Made by a program: the position numbers and the translations under genes. From assembly GCA_951812925.1 (NCBI GenBank), contig OX638368.1, forward strand, positions 7,688,001 through 7,752,000: DNA of 64,000 nucleotides, given 5' to 3'. Below are positions 31,684-44,316 of the stretch, in pieces; the first letter of the stretch is position 1; every line of letters begins with the position of its first letter. Source of the stretch: Calliopum simillimum. Its lineage: Eukaryota; Arthropoda; Insecta; Diptera; Lauxaniidae. The notes beneath the pieces were generated by a model that was given only the letters and a program-made list of their open reading frames with translations, ran no database searches and had not been told where the DNA came from.

Positions 31684-34600
31684 ATGTCGGCAACAACTCC
31701 TTGGTGTGGACGTGATCTGAAGCCGCGTGTTTTTGCCAAACACAAGCCCACATTGTGCTACAATAAACCCACTGCAGCGCTAGTCTCTAAAGGTGAATAC
31801 GATGATAAGCGTTTTGCTGCCATTATGGGACAGGTGGTCGAAACATTAATTGTGCCAAAACGTTCCGCACGCACTTGGATTATGCGTGAGGGGGATCTCT
31901 GTCGCGTTACAGTCAACGAGGGCTCTCAAGTAGGCGATATGAATTTCTGGAATTTGGAAAATACAAAAGAACGTTTTTATTCGGGTAAAACGCGTCAGTT
32001 GCATAGCACCCATTTGAAGGTGTATGATCGCTTATGGAGTGGTTTTCCATATCTACGTCCTATGGCCACATTTGTCTTTGATTCACTTGCCCGTTATGGC
32101 ATCGATGATGATGGTGGCTCATTGCACGATGTGGTTGGAACACGTTGTGATGATTATACATATAAGCTGATAACGGGTAAAGATCGTATTGGCAGTTGCC
32201 ATAGTTCGCTGGTACGCGCAGTAGTAGAAGAGCGCGGTATGACGGAGGATGATGTGCATGATGTCTGGAATATATTCATGTGCACAGGTTTCACAAGGGT
32301 GAGTGTTAAAGATAAGCGAAACGTGCTGCTTGACGTCTGAAGGTTTATCACTACAATATTGCAAATGTTAAGTTGGAGCTTAATGCTTTTGTTGTTAGAC
32401 CGAGTTCGTTAGAGAAATTTTGAAATGAGCTGACAACAATTGACGTATTAAATGTATTGTTACTTTTTGAAGTTGAGTAAGTCCATAAAGAAGCAAAAGA
32501 GCTTAATTTTAAATCTTAATTCCTGCAATCAATTTGCATTTTGCTAATACATTTAATTTTTGCATCGAAGCATGTTTCATATAATTTTATCGAAGGCCAT
32601 ACCTTTTACAGCCCTGAATATATCATTTATTGTTATTGTTCCATATTTGTATATATGAGTTAAAAGTTTAAGTACCTTTTGTCTCAATAAATCATTTGAA
32701 CTTTGAACTTTGAAGCAAAAGTAATGTCATAATATGAATTGGCTGACAATTTGTCAAAAGTGAAAAAATTGTGCTTTGTTTTAACGAAAAACTTACTTGA
32801 TTGTTTTGAATTGATGGTATTAAGTTCAAAAAATGATTTTGGCCAAATAACCGATCATTATGGCACATAATTAATATGACATTACTTTTGCCTCTTTATG
32901 GATTTAATCCACTTTCAAAAATATTATGTATCATTAAGGAATCATATTTATTCGTTAGGTGTAGACAAAGTTATTGCCATAAAAATTTAAGTTTCAAATT
33001 GAAAAAGAAGAAACTAACTAACGCAATCTAAAATAACATAATTAAAGAAATACTTTTATATGAACTTCTATATAAATTTTATGCAAAAAAATTATTAAAG
33101 ATTTTTATATAGTGATACTTTAAAATTTAAACCAAAATAGTTTAAATTGTGTTAATACTTTATGTGTATACATTTGATACGAACAAGCATAAACGGTTCG
33201 TATACCAAATTGAAGCATACATAGATTTTATACCAAGTTCGGTGTGGATCTGTATTCATTTAAATTTGGTTTAAATTTTATTGCCAAATTATTTGCTATG
33301 TACAAAAAGAATTATAGGAAGTGATAGAGGAGGCCAAAACTAACAAAAAATGAAACCTGGGGCACATCCTGAGGAGTTATAGAGTTAAAACTGATTTTCT
33401 CCGGCCTGTTCCGTAATACGTGTAATTTCAATTACTTTTAATTTCGAAGACTTGTTGATTACTTTTTATTTTCGATGTGGATGTGAAGCCTTTTTATTCA
33501 ACGACTGTTCAAGACGTTTAACTTTTCACAGTAGAAACGCAAACTTTTTAGCTGTCAGTTAAAAAATACACACAAGTAAACAAGATTTATGAGTCAAAAT
33601 GCTTTTTATTAAATTTATAAACTTTAATTGAGTTTCACGTTAACAATGGTTGCTGCAATGCACTTGAAATTATAACTGCTCGCAATTTTGGCTGTCAAAA
33701 TAATGTATTAGGCGAGATGCCCAATTATGGGGTTTCCTCTGATTTGAGGGAATTTCAGAAAGTTTTTTTCATGCTCAGTGCATTTTAATGGGTAAAGGGC
33801 CGTCCACACGTACAGTCTTACCTGCGCAAACCTAGTTCGTGCAAACTAGAGAGTTTGCGCATACTTTTTATATCGCGTCCACACGACACAGGTAAGTCTG
33901 TGCAGTTTTCAGTATACTTCATTTTCATTGAAACATGACGTCTAGCAAACATTTTATTTTCATTTGAATTGTTTTTTCTTTTGTATTTTTTCCAAAATAA
34001 ATCAATGAAAAAACGCATAATTTTCATGACAGAGCTATCACATGCAATATACATGCATTTGAAGACTGCAATTTAAGCGACAGATTGAAGGCTCGGCCTG
34101 TACGCCGTCCACACGTTCCAACTTGCCTGCGCAAGCTTAGTTTGCACAAATAAATCTTTGGAAAGTCAAAGAAAGCACAGGCCGCACTTTTGAACTGTGC
34201 AAACTTTACTTTTGCCGTCCACACGTACAGACTTACCTGCACAAACCAGTTTGCGCAGGTAAGTCTGGAAGTAAAACTGTGCGTGTGGATGGCCCTTTAA
34301 TTAGATGTTCTATTGCAATTTAAGAAATAAAATCAGGTGGCATCCTGTTTTCGAACTATTCTTACTAACACCATGATATAATGAAATGTCAAATAATTCA
34401 CACAAACACTGACTTCGAAAATGCCAATTTGCCGACTTTTTACTTGTCATCGGAAAAAATATTTTTTTAGTTAGAGTTTTTTATTTCAGCAATATTAATA
34501 ATATTACATTTGCAATAAAAAAACTGTGGAGCTTATACGTGTGTATTTTTTTTCTCAATTTGATCGAAAAAACAGCTTTAAAAATGCGAAATTAATTGAA

Positions 34601-35567
34601 AAGTCGTAGCATAATGCCGAATTTTCAAAAAGTTTGGCATTCCACTTTATACCCACTTTCACGTGAAAGTGGAATTGGGAACAGAGCGGTCTGACATAAA
34701 TTGCAAAAAAAAAACTTTGGGTCACCTTATCGTTTTAGAAATAAATTTTTTATATTAAAATTTAAACTATTTGTATTAGCTTTTTAAAGGTGTGTTCGGC
34801 TTAAAAGGATTTCGCAAAGTTCTATACCTTGAAAGATGATATTTGAAATTTTTTTCCTATTTTTTGACTTTGGCAGCTATTTTAGTAAGAAAAAGGTCCC
34901 AATAATACACCTTTTTATAATTTTTTTGAAATTCTTGTTAAATTTCCTTTAATTTGCTTCCTACAAATCGAACAAGCTTATTACTCATACGTCAAGTTGT
35001 GCAGAATCAAATCTGAACAACTAAGAACAAAAATAGTTTGAAAATTGTTAGATCGCTTCCTCATTGTCATCAACTTATTAAAATTTAATTAGCAATTTCT
35101 AATTAAAAAATTCTGCGAAACATTCATTTGAAACTTTTTGTTGGAAGTGGCCGCAAACCCATCCAACAAAGCAATAAGAATTTTCCACGAATTCGATAAG
35201 GAAAGTCCTCTCTCCCATTTGTGCAAAAAAAAAGAAAGTTTAAACAACAATTACAACAACGTAATCAGTTCATGAAAATTGGAAAAAATTGCATAGCTCC
35301 ATTCCCTGCAGATTTCTAATATGTATGAATGTATGTATATTTAAAGATTGTATTGAATTTGATTTTTTTCTTTAGGATACTCAACAATATTTCTGCAAGC
35401 CCAGTCCAGCGCAACGCGGTGATTTTATTGAATTTATTGCAGATATGAATTTGCTGGTAGCATTAAGCGCTTGTCCACAAGGAGATGTTACCATACCAGT
35501 TGGCATGGAAGTACCCGATGATAGATGTCATCCATTAAAAGTAGAGATTTTTAGAAAAAATGCCTAA
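31684..35567 (+). CDS. DUF1989 (urea carboxylase-associated-like) protein, two exons, 268 aa
   Basis: Exon 1 is 31684-32298 (205 codons, starting MSATTPWCGRDLKPRV) and ends at AGG|GTGAGT. Exon 2 is 35376-35567 (63 codons, starting DTQQYFCKPSPAQRGD) after TTTCTTTAG. Both junctions are phase 0. The fold is recognised from LIVPKRSARTWIMREGD then VGDMNFWN, the TRQLHSTHLKVYDRLWS segment (His/Thr-rich, probable metal-site region), SCHSSLVRAVVEE, and the final LSACPQGD. This domain occurs alone or beside urea carboxylase in bacteria and fungi; its biochemical role is not firmly known, so the fly function is open. No signal peptide or membrane segment. An ATTAAA poly(A) signal lies at 35606-35611. 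The 3077-bp intron carries a MITE, a foldback and a solo repeat arm. The structure looks intact and functional. Confidence 0.85.
32715..32891. mobile_element. 177-bp MITE in the DUF1989 intron
   Basis: GCAAAAGTAATGTCATAATA (32715-32734) recurs inverted at 32870-32891 with minor changes. No coding sequence; target duplication not clear. Confidence 0.7.
33795..34297. mobile_element. TA-flanked MITE with repeated CGTCCACACG motif, in the DUF1989 intron
   Basis: AAGGGCCGTCCACACGTACA starts the element at 33795 and recurs inverted to 34297. TA lies outside both ends (33793-33794 and 34298-34299). CGTCCACACG occurs also at 33878, 34106 and 34215, each next to a GTAAGTCTG or CTTACCTGC block, so the element has an array of subterminal motif pairs. 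No transposase. Confidence 0.75.
34653..34672. repeat. Perfect 20-bp palindrome centred on CACGTG
   Basis: CCACTTTCACGTGAAAGTGG reads the same on both strands. It lies in the DUF1989 intron about 40 bp before a solo foldback arm. It could be a binding site for a bHLH dimer or a chance/repeat-derived palindrome. Confidence 0.6.
34714..34960 (+). repeat. Solo arm of the 19404-20083 foldback family
   Basis: Begins TTTGGGTCACCTTATCGTTT and continues through GATTTCGCAAAGTT and TTTTTTGACTTTGGCAGC, matching the left arm at 19404-19640. No opposite arm is found within the intron. Confidence 0.7.
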
Positions 35568-35644
35568 ATTGCATAATAATTATTTGTACTTCTGTAAAAT
35601 GTACAATTAAAGCAACGTAATGCAAAAATTTGTCCTACCATTTT

Positions 35645-36030
35645 TACTATGTTGGAAATGGGGTACGACTTTGAATTATACACCATTAGAAAGGTATTTG
35701 TATGTTAATGTGCACTAAGTTAAAATTATTTTAATATTTTGCCAGTAAGCCAGGTAAGATTAAATGCAAATTTTTCAATATTAACAACGACAAAATACGC
35801 GGTCATACCGAGCTGAAAAGAGAATACAGCACAAAGAGAAAGACAAAAAGCTGACTGACACTGACTTCATGTTTTTTATTTTCTTTTCGTTTCACATTTG
35901 TCATTGTACCAGGGATGATAAATGAGCTTTCTATTTTGTACCAAATAGCAAAAAAGTAAAGAACTTGCCAAAAAAGTTCCAAAATTATTTAATACATTTG
36001 TGGTAAAATGTTGACCATTGGGCGATTCTA
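35645..36030 (-). repeat. Second copy of the dispersed repeat at 12942-13250
   Basis: Read on the - strand, it matches CCACAAATGTATTAAATAAT, the GTACAAAATAGAAAGC block and the end near ATACAAATACCTTTCTAAT. It carries about 100 bp (35795-35915) absent from the other copy. Confidence 0.7.
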
Positions 36031-36091
36031 GTATTTTTAATTTGATAAAAAAAAAAAATAGCCTTTAATTTTTTTAAAAAATTTAATGCTT

Positions 36092-36163
36092 CGACCGTGA
36101 CAGGACTCGAACCTGCAATCGTCGGATTCGAAGTCCGACGCCTTTCCATTAGGCCACACGGTC
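36092..36163 (-). tRNA. tRNA-Arg (anticodon TCG)
   Basis: The - strand folds as a 72-nt cloverleaf. The acceptor stem is GACCGTG/CACGGTC with discriminator G at 36092. The D arm is GCC-TAATGGAAA-GGC. The anticodon stem TCGGA/TCCGA holds loop CTTCGAA with anticodon TCG, and the T arm contains GGTTCGAGTCC. The A box (TGGCCTAATGG) and B box (GGTTCGAGTCC) are intact. There is no intron, and a T-rich pol III terminator lies just downstream on the - strand (36074-36080). The D loop is one nucleotide shorter than in the fly tRNA-Arg(TCG) I remember (GGATAAGG there), still within normal range. It reads CGA codons and probably functions. Confidence 0.92.
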
Positions 36164-36169
36164 TTTTTT

Positions 36170-38570
36170 ATCCAGTTGTCAAAGTTTATATTCAAGCAAC
36201 ACAACTAGCTGCATTAAAAGCTATAAAAATATCCTTTTTCTCGAAGGAGCGGGTAGTTTTGTATATACATAAAAATGTATGCCATTTTTTGGGGGTGGTT
36301 TTAGCAACAAAAGTATACGACAAATACAATGAAACAGAAAAAGAATTGCCATTAGATAAAGGGTATTTACCTTTATTTGAAGCATCATTCTGACAAATAT
36401 TCTAGTGAATATCGTGTACTTACTGTGCTAAAACTAATGACAAAATCTTGCATAAGTTTTGTGAAAATGCTACTTAGCTGTTCAGTTCAATTATTAAAAA
36501 TTGTATTGTTTTCGCCAGCAAAATTGCACCACACAGCTTAGCAGATTAATTGCAGTTTTTTTATTTGATAACCACCGCTAGAGATTAAGAGGTTAAATCA
36601 TTTTTGTTTTCGCACAACTGATTAGCAATTTATAATAAATAAAATAATCGCAATTTTGCTTTGGAAATTTATAGTGCAATATTATACATTAAGAGAACCT
36701 TGATGTTGCTAAAGAAAAAACTTTTCTCAAAGAAAGCGTGGAATCGAAAACACATAAAACATCTTAATAAAAAGATTTAAATGGCTGAATTCTTTAAAAT
36801 TTAAATTTTTCATAAAAAATCTACTAATACAGTCGTTTGGGAGAGTAAAATGGTGTTACCTGGAAAGTTTTTCGGGATTTTTGCAAATGAGTTTTTTTAT
36901 AGGCTTCGATGTGCTCCAAGAATAATTGTTTTGATACATTTTCAATGCAATTCCTTAGGGCTAGTTGACATAGACGTTCATAATCAAAATAATCATATAT
37001 TTGGTGATTATTTTAATCTTGAAATGAATAAGCAAACGATGCCACTTCACGAAATTAAACAGAATTGTGTTGTAAAATGTTTCACAATTTGTTCCTTTTG
37101 GAAGTAAAATAATACAGTTTTCGTGAAGAAATCTACGAGATGGATGAAATAAGTGGTTAATAGCAATCTTTGAATCAGTACCAATAAAATTAAAGAGACC
37201 AAACAAAGTTAACTCACAGTTTGACACAAATTTGTCTCATGAAAAAATAGTACAAAAATGTATTAAAATAAATAGCATTAAAAAAGTAGTAAAATAGTAC
37301 TAGTAATCATAAATCACATGAATGTGAACAAAATACAGTTTTAATCATGAAGCAAAAAAATTCATGATTATTTTGTTCATGAAAGTCTATGTAAACTAGC
37401 CCTATTGAAGATCCTTACGAACACTTTTTTCGTCCGACTTACCGTTCATGAGATATCGCAATTTGAAAATCAACATATTTTTATGAACACTCAGTCCCAT
37501 TTTAGAAAAAATTATTTAAGTTTTTAAAATTAAAGATGTTTTGGTTTTTTGTTTTCGTTATTGTTGTTGTTGTTTTCATTGGTATTAATATTTTGCTAAA
37601 TTTATTTGGTTTACGTTTTTGTTTTCCTATAAAAAATTCGCTAATAAAGGAAATTAGGGACAAATTGTATATCAAATGAAAGGAAATAGATTAGGCTTGC
37701 ATAATATGTTACTGAAATTATGGATAAATAAGAAATTTTTTGGAAAAATGGTGCTTTAAGAAAAAATACTCAACATTTTAGAAAATTCACCATACCTCGA
37801 AAACCATGACTTTGATTAAAAACTTCTGCAGGTTGATTTTGTAGTCTGTTAATATACCTTTCGTATGACAATAATATTATTAAAATCCTTTCAGTGGTTC
37901 TCAATTTCTAATAGTTTTTATAAAAGATATATCTCGATCTTCCGATGGCTATATTTCCGAAGGTAGGTTCGACAAGAAGAAAAAAAAAAAACAACAACAG
38001 CTTTTAAAGTAAAATTTTTCCCAAATTATATTACTAACCTGATGCGATTGGTTCAATTACTTCCAGTTATCTATTCTCGTTAGCGTTTGGAATATCATGC
38101 ATACGATTAATATGCCTAAGACGATCATAGACTCTTGGACAGCAGCATTTGCTCTTTCTCAATTTTCAGCCGTCACTTTTTTTTAATAAACCAAAAAACT
38201 ACTCTTTCGCGTATTAACTTTTTCTTTTGATGGTCAATTTTCATTCAACTATGTCAAAATTGACATGTATTTCAATGATATCAAAATTATATTAAATGAT
38301 ATACTAAAATTGTATATCAACAGCTGATACAAATTTGACATCAATTTGATACGCATTTCAGATACAATGACATGAAGTTGACAAATTTTCTTGATCGGGT
38401 TATAAAGTGAAAATTGCAATGCTACTCTGACAAATGTCTTTTTACAAAATTCCTATTGGGAATAATTTCGCATTTATCATTGTTGGCAACGCTGAACTTG
38501 ACAACTGGCAGTATTTGTTTTTGTTTTCTGTTGTCATTTTGACAGTACGAAAAAATTCCCAGCCCGTGTT
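36170..38570. other. Intergenic DNA between tRNA-Arg and jagunal, no gene seen
   Basis: Contains one copy (37400-37475, inverted) of a repeat also seen at 44241-44316. Open frames of 68-98 codons lack domains. The one at 36097-36393 merely overlaps the tRNA. Confidence 0.45.
37400..37475 (-). repeat. Dispersed repeat copy (ATCTCATGAACGGTAAGTCG family)
   Basis: On the - strand it contains CGATATCTCATGAACGGTAA then GTCGGACGAAAAAA, matching 44241-44316 on the + strand. A weaker relative lies near 44515-44545. Confidence 0.65.
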
Positions 38571-38580
38571 TTTATCAACG

Positions 38581-38586
38581 TCAGTC
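38581..38586 (+). promoter_or_regulatory. Possible initiator (Inr) of jagunal
   Basis: TCAGTC is a perfect arthropod Inr match. It would give a 5' UTR of about 184 nt before the ATG at 38767. No TATA box lies at -30. Confidence 0.4.
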
Positions 38587-38766
38587 GATTTTTCCCTTTC
38601 ACGACGAGTTCCGTTCGACGGTGTGCAATTCGCCTCCACTGTGACCACCGATTTTTATAAAAAATAAAAAAATTTACACTTTTTTAAAAGTGAAATGTTA
38701 AAACAACCATCTAAGTAACAACTTAATTGTACAAACAAATTTAGCCAATAAAAAATCACCAATAAA

Positions 38767-41225
38767 ATGGCAACTCGCGGTGGACCGACAGTGGCTGGTT
38801 CCGATGGAAACGATTTCGAGTACAGGCAACGGGTTGCTGCTCCTCATCAAATTAGGTTAAAAGAAAAAAATACCACATCACAAATTAATGCATTGCTTTG
38901 AAGATTTCTCTTTATCATTAGCATTCGTCGTTATGGGTTTTTTCAACTTAGTAATGTGCCATTGAAGTTCCATTACAAGTGTGCTGATGTTACTTTGCAT
39001 TTTCCGAATTTCCTAGGTTTCATAATTTGCCAAACTGACAGTAAAAGTAGACAATGCAATTAGTTAATACTGGACTCATTTTGGTTGATATAACCGATGT
39101 GCATGACATTTGGAGCAAGAGGTAGAGTGTGTGTGAGCACAAAACACACTGAGAGCGTAGACTGGCAATATAAAATTGGCCAATTGCCAGAATTTGTTTA
39201 CATTTTATTTGTGTTTGGCCTCAGCGGCTTTGGTGGCTACGGTGACAGTGGTTTTACTTTGAGAGACAACAACTAAGTGCGTGACGGGTGTCGATTGATG
39301 CGTCGCCGACGCCACAATTTCTCATGTTATTGGAGTTAGAGACTTTTTTTTTGTTTTTGACTCAAGCAACTTGGGAAGTTCTCAAAATAAAAGCTGTTGC
39401 AAATTTGGCATTGTTTATTCTAACTTAGGAATTTCTAATGGAATCCTTACTGTCTGTTGGTTTTGCATTTAAAATGTACAACAATATTTTATCGTTTCTT
39501 AATTATGCATTAAACTTTTACTAAATTTATTCATACTTATTTTTCCTTAACTCAAATGCCAACATGTTGTCGAAAGCGAAATATTTTCAGGAGAAATTAG
39601 CATATGATTTTGGTTAATATCTGCATTTGCCATCACTGCATTTAACCAACCATTTCGTGCACATGTGGCATGGGTATTATTTTGTCCCCGAAAGTTGAGC
39701 CTTAATAGAACGCGAAATGCATCTGAGGCATTTGGTAAAATTGTATCAGATGCATTTCAGTTTTAAACTTATTGGAAGGAGAGATAAGTATAAAAAAATA
39801 TTGTGGTATAGACAAATCAACTCTGACAATATATCCGGCAAAGATATTCAAATTCTGTCTGCCCCAAAGTTTTCCGCAAAAGATATAATCAAATTCGAAC
39901 GCTTGCAACATCTAAAAAATAATACATTACCTTAAAACACAATTAGTCCTTATCACTTATATCAATTCGCAGTCCAGATAATGTTGAAAACATCATTAAG
40001 TTTCTTAAACTTTGATTTATATAAACACATTTAAGTAATTAAAACTATAGTTTCATTTAAGTACATCAAATAAATTTATATAATTATTACTAATATCAAA
40101 TACATAAGCTAGCATTTTTTTTAAACGTTGCACGCATTATTTTAAGAAATAAATTACCAATCGAAAGTATAGAGCCTGTGAAATGTCTTCTTTTTTTTTT
40201 TGATATAAAATTTAATTATTGAACAAATGAGTACGAATCGCCCAATAGTTATAAGGCTTTATACTTCTGATTAGTACATAAATTGTTCCTTAAACGAAAT
40301 GCTTAAAAAAATGCATTTTAGTTAATCATACCCTTGGGAGGAATTTTTGAGGGTACCCACTCATATAGTACCCACACATATAGTTATTTAAAAAAAAATT
40401 ACTACTCGTCGCATGAGTTATTTTCATTTTTTTATAAGAATTCTATGTCTGCAGAGTTGAGCTTTATTCCAATAAGTCTTTCTCTAGATCAGTGGTCGGA
40501 AAAGAGAAGTCCGCGGACAAATCAAGACCGTAAGCATACGCTCCAGTAGTTTTATACACTTTAGGATCAATTTATTATACTTATCGGTAGAACCCAGTCT
40601 TCAAATCTTATCAATTCGAAACTAATTTTTTTTTTCTCCTTTCTTTCCCAACAGTTTGCTGAATAAATCGCGACTGAAATATTGCATTTTCTTTCATGCT
40701 CTACTCTTTTTTGTAATGCTGGCCAAATTAACATCGGATATTTTAGATCGTTTGGATATTTTTGTCTTAGAAATTGAAGAATTAGAAGTGCCAACACCGC
40801 TATGGTGGGAATACATTTGGTTAGCATCACTGCTGACATCATTTTTGGGTTTATCAGCGGCACGCGGCAACAAAATACGAGAAATGCAAAAATACATGAT
40901 TGCCATTGGTCTATTCAGTGTGCTGCCATTGATTTATTGTTTCATTTATTATTTTGGTGATGTGTGGGAATATTTGACAATGGAGGAGGGCATCGATTTG
41001 GACGAAACTGGTATATTTTTGTGGAAAGTAAGTACTAGATTAGCAAATACATTTATCACTTTTACTTAAACAAAGTTATCTCTTTTAATCTAGGGTCTAC
41101 CTTACGGTTTGCTATGGTATGCATTCTGTTTTGTAGGATTTCAAATCCATGGCTTCACCCTGTACTTTTCGCTTAATTTGATTAAAGCGTGGAAAGCCAG
41201 AACTGCTGCACGAAAATATCAGTAA
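38767..41225 (+). CDS. jagn: Jagunal, ER membrane protein, three exons, 197 aa
   Basis: Exons are 38767-38855, 40655-41027 and 41094-41225, with introns of 1799 bp and 66 bp obeying GT-AG. The first junction splits the Ser30 codon and the second is phase 0. The protein (MATRGGPTVAGSDGNDFEYR to KAWKARTAARKYQ) closely matches Drosophila Jagunal in length and sequence as I recall it. Four hydrophobic segments lie at about residues 39-55, 79-99, 110-130 and 158-180, with a short cytosolic N-terminus and a basic C-tail resembling an ER-retrieval signal. Jagunal organises the endoplasmic reticulum and supports vesicle traffic to the membrane in the growing oocyte; the human homologue JAGN1 is needed in neutrophils. 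The ATG context AAAATGG is good. Poly(A) signals AATAAA occur at 41409, 41717 and 41941. No defects are seen. Confidence 0.97.
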
Positions 41226-41229
41226 TTGC

Positions 41230-43750
41230 ACAGGCTTAATTGAATACTATTTGATTTAAGCAATGTGTACCGATTGTGCTTAAGCGCAAAAATACTCCCG
41301 AGCGCAAAGTGCGCAACATACTAAGTAAAAAGCGAAAAGTAAATAATTCATATTTTAGAAAATTCAAAAACACAAAACAAAAATATAAAAAAAAAACAAA
41401 ATATATAAAATAAATATTTCAAAATCAATAATTTATATTTGTAAAGTTGTAAAACGAATTTAATGTTTGTAAATATATTTGAGGACAAATTTAAACCGCA
41501 CACACAAAGTAGAGGCAGTAAAAATCAATTAGTAAATGTAATATTTATCAAAAAAAAAAAACAAATACACAGAGTATATAATTATGCAAAAAAATGTTAT
41601 AATTGTTGTTGTTAAAATTAAAAACAAACTATTATTAATATTTATCTAATTGTCAATAGGAAAAAAAAAGTTACAGACATTACACAAAACAAATATATTT
41701 GGTGTACGTATTCTTTAATAAACTTTTTTAATTAAAGCACACAATTATAGCATACGTTAAAATTATAAATAAGATTTGTACTTATTTTTCAATGTGCCTC
41801 CCATTGTTATATTTAAACTTAAAGCGAAACTATTTTGTCATTTTGTTAATTTCTTTTTAATTTTAACTTGTATTCTTGAACTGCCTTCAAAAGAAATAAC
41901 TTTTTTCATTGATTGATAATAACATCAAGAAATTTACAGCAATAAAGCGTAAAATTTGTAAGTTGTATTGCGTTGTAACAATTTAAAGAATAAAATGAGT
42001 TCTTCTGAGTGGGTAAAAAAGCAAAAACATTAAGTTTTAATTTTGTTTGGAAGAAAAAAAAAAGTGAAATTTATGTTTGTGTAAAGAGTAGGCATTTCAC
42101 TTATTTGCCTTATTTACCTACCAAATTCCATCATCATAGCTTGTATAGTTTGAGAGAAATAACAGGATTAGAAAAATGTGTTTTAATAAAAGTGTTGCAG
42201 CCATGAAACAGTACCCCTAACGAGGCCAAAGAAGTTTAACGAAACAAGAAATTATATTCAAAATGCAATCTAAATTCTTGACTGCGCCCATTCACTTTTC
42301 GTCCAGTTTATGTTATTCATGTTCGGCACCTAGCTGCGAGATATATCGTCTTAAAGTGTATAGTAGAAGATAAAGTCTCTTTGAAGAGTTATGGTAAAAT
42401 CCTTTTAATTGATATTTCTTATTTAATTACACAGACCTGTATGGGTTTTCCTCTCTGAATTTTAAAAAGCGATTTCTATAGATTCAAGTATGTTGATTAC
42501 GAGAAAAATAATTAAAAAATTCCAGCACGTCACAATTGTCAGTAATTTAAGTTTTAGTTAAGTGCCTTTTTTTGTATATACAAGACTTCAACGCCTATAC
42601 TACTAAAGTATCAAAACCATATTTGCACCAGATGTTTTTTTGGTGCTCCAACACATTTATAAGAAATTTAGGATCGATTGGATAAGGGGGTGTTGTACCC
42701 CTCATAAAAAAAAAAACTCTAAATGATTGAAAATTTTATTTGAGTCGCTCCTACGCCTATACCAGTAGGTATATTGAAACCATATTAACACCGTATATCC
42801 GCATGATATTCCGACAGATTTGCCTTGATAATAGGGGTAATTGAATGAAAGCACGGTACGGTCGGTATATAAAGAAAACTTAACAAAAACAAAACGTAGT
42901 TTTACTTACTTTACCTGCATTATGAAACTTGATATATGGATGAATATTATGCATAGCAACTATCTAGATTGTACGGGGAACACCAAAAAAATATGTATAT
43001 GGTGCAAGAATGGTTTAAATATGTTGAGTATTTTAGGCGTAATATTGAAGAGTACATAAGCACAAACGATTGAATTAATAAGTTTTCAAATGCTGCACAG
43101 ACGAACAAGGGTACCCCTCTTATAATTACGAGAGTAATTTCCAATGTATTTTTCGATGCTAAGCCCAAATCCGTTTACAGAATCGCACTATCACGTCAGC
43201 ATTTCGAGAAATTTTAAAATAACAGTGAAAAACACACGATTTTTCATTATTTTTGAGGTTATGAAAATTGGAATATCTCAAAATCCTGACGTGATAGAAA
43301 TAAACCAAGTTCAGATTCGTGATTAGGAGGTCCCAAACCAGCATAATTGGCTTCAAAAATCAAGAGAGGAAAAAAAAGTGTCGAATTTGCAGGCCTGTGT
43401 TATTGACCTTAAATCGAATGTAGCCTGTTCAGAACATGTTCTTTTGTCATTGAACAACCTGTGGAATATCATATCATATATTTATACAGACGAGTTAGAA
43501 ATAATAAGAACAATCATAGTGAAAATTGAAAATGTTCTAAAAAATGTGTTCTTACATATGTTTAAACATAATCTTTTAGTGTGCTAATAATACATACATT
43601 AGTAGTTAAAAAATGCAAATTGCGATGCTAAAAGAGATCCTCATTCTTTGCAACGTGCAATACTACATTGGTAAGCCCAAAAATGCATGTTCGAAAAAAT
43701 AAGAAAAAACGCGAAATACATACGTCAGTAAGCCTCAATATGTTTCTATT
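41230..43750. other. jagunal 3' UTR and AT-rich intergenic DNA
   Basis: The first several hundred bases are probably jagunal 3' UTR. At 42590-42800 two diverged tandem blocks share CGCCTATAC-x-AGTA then AAACCATATT-x-CACC, a probable repeat relic. No further gene was recognised. Confidence 0.45.
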
Positions 43751-43759
43751 AGAAAATAT

Positions 43760-44165
43760 GCTTATTACATATAATATGGAGTAGCTCCACCATGAAATTT
43801 TGTTACTTCTGCATATCTGGACCTCATAGATGCTTCCAGAGTGCGGCTTCTTAAAGGCGTTATAGCCTCCCAAGTACCCTTCACAGTTTCCCATAATTCT
43901 TGAGCATTTTTTGTGGTTTCGCATCACCTACACCTTTCTTAACATCTATCCAAAGGTGTTCTATTGGCGATTGCGTTGACCACTCCATGATCCTTATATT
44001 TTGGACTCGAAACCAATCTTTCGCATTTTTTGATATGTGTTTCGGGTCATTGTCTTGCTGAAAGACACATCGCAAAGGCATTTTTTATTCAGAGTAAGGC
44101 AACATTACCGTCTCCAATATTTGCCCTATATAATAAGAGGCATCCATATTGTCGACGATCTTTAA
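43760..44165 (-). pseudogene. Tc1-like transposase C-terminal fragment
   Basis: On the - strand the sequence reads NMDASYYIGQILETVMLP, then FQQDNDPKHISKNAKDWF (second catalytic Asp) and SPIEHLWIDVKKGV (catalytic Glu). This is the standard Tc1 end (DPKHTS to NPIEHLW). Relative to the family, three or four residues (normally including DLN) are missing just before PIE, so the usual DD34E spacing is shortened. The frame then breaks, with later homology to about 43790 (EAALWKHL). The N-terminal half and TIRs were not found. Confidence 0.75.
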
Positions 44166-44240
44166 AAAAGATAGAACTTCAGTTCATTAGAAGCATTTTA
44201 CGTATGGCATACGAGTGTGCAAAGTAAAATGTTAAATTTT

Positions 44241-44316
44241 GAATTATTTCAAGTCGCGATATCTCATGAACGGTAAGTCGGACGAAAAAACAGCTCGAAA
44301 AGACCCTTAAAGAGAA
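44241..44316 (+). repeat. Dispersed repeat copy (ATCTCATGAACGGTAAGTCG family)
   Basis: Partner of 37400-37475 in inverted orientation; both hold GGTAAGTCGGACGAAAAAA. Confidence 0.65.

Noticed and set aside
36097..36393. 98-codon + strand frame
   Set aside because: Its first third is the antisense of the tRNA-Arg gene and the remainder has no recognisable content.
40334..40549. 71-codon frame in the jagunal first intron
   Set aside because: Contains short tandem TACCCAC repeats, no domain; intron position and lack of splice signals argue against an exon.
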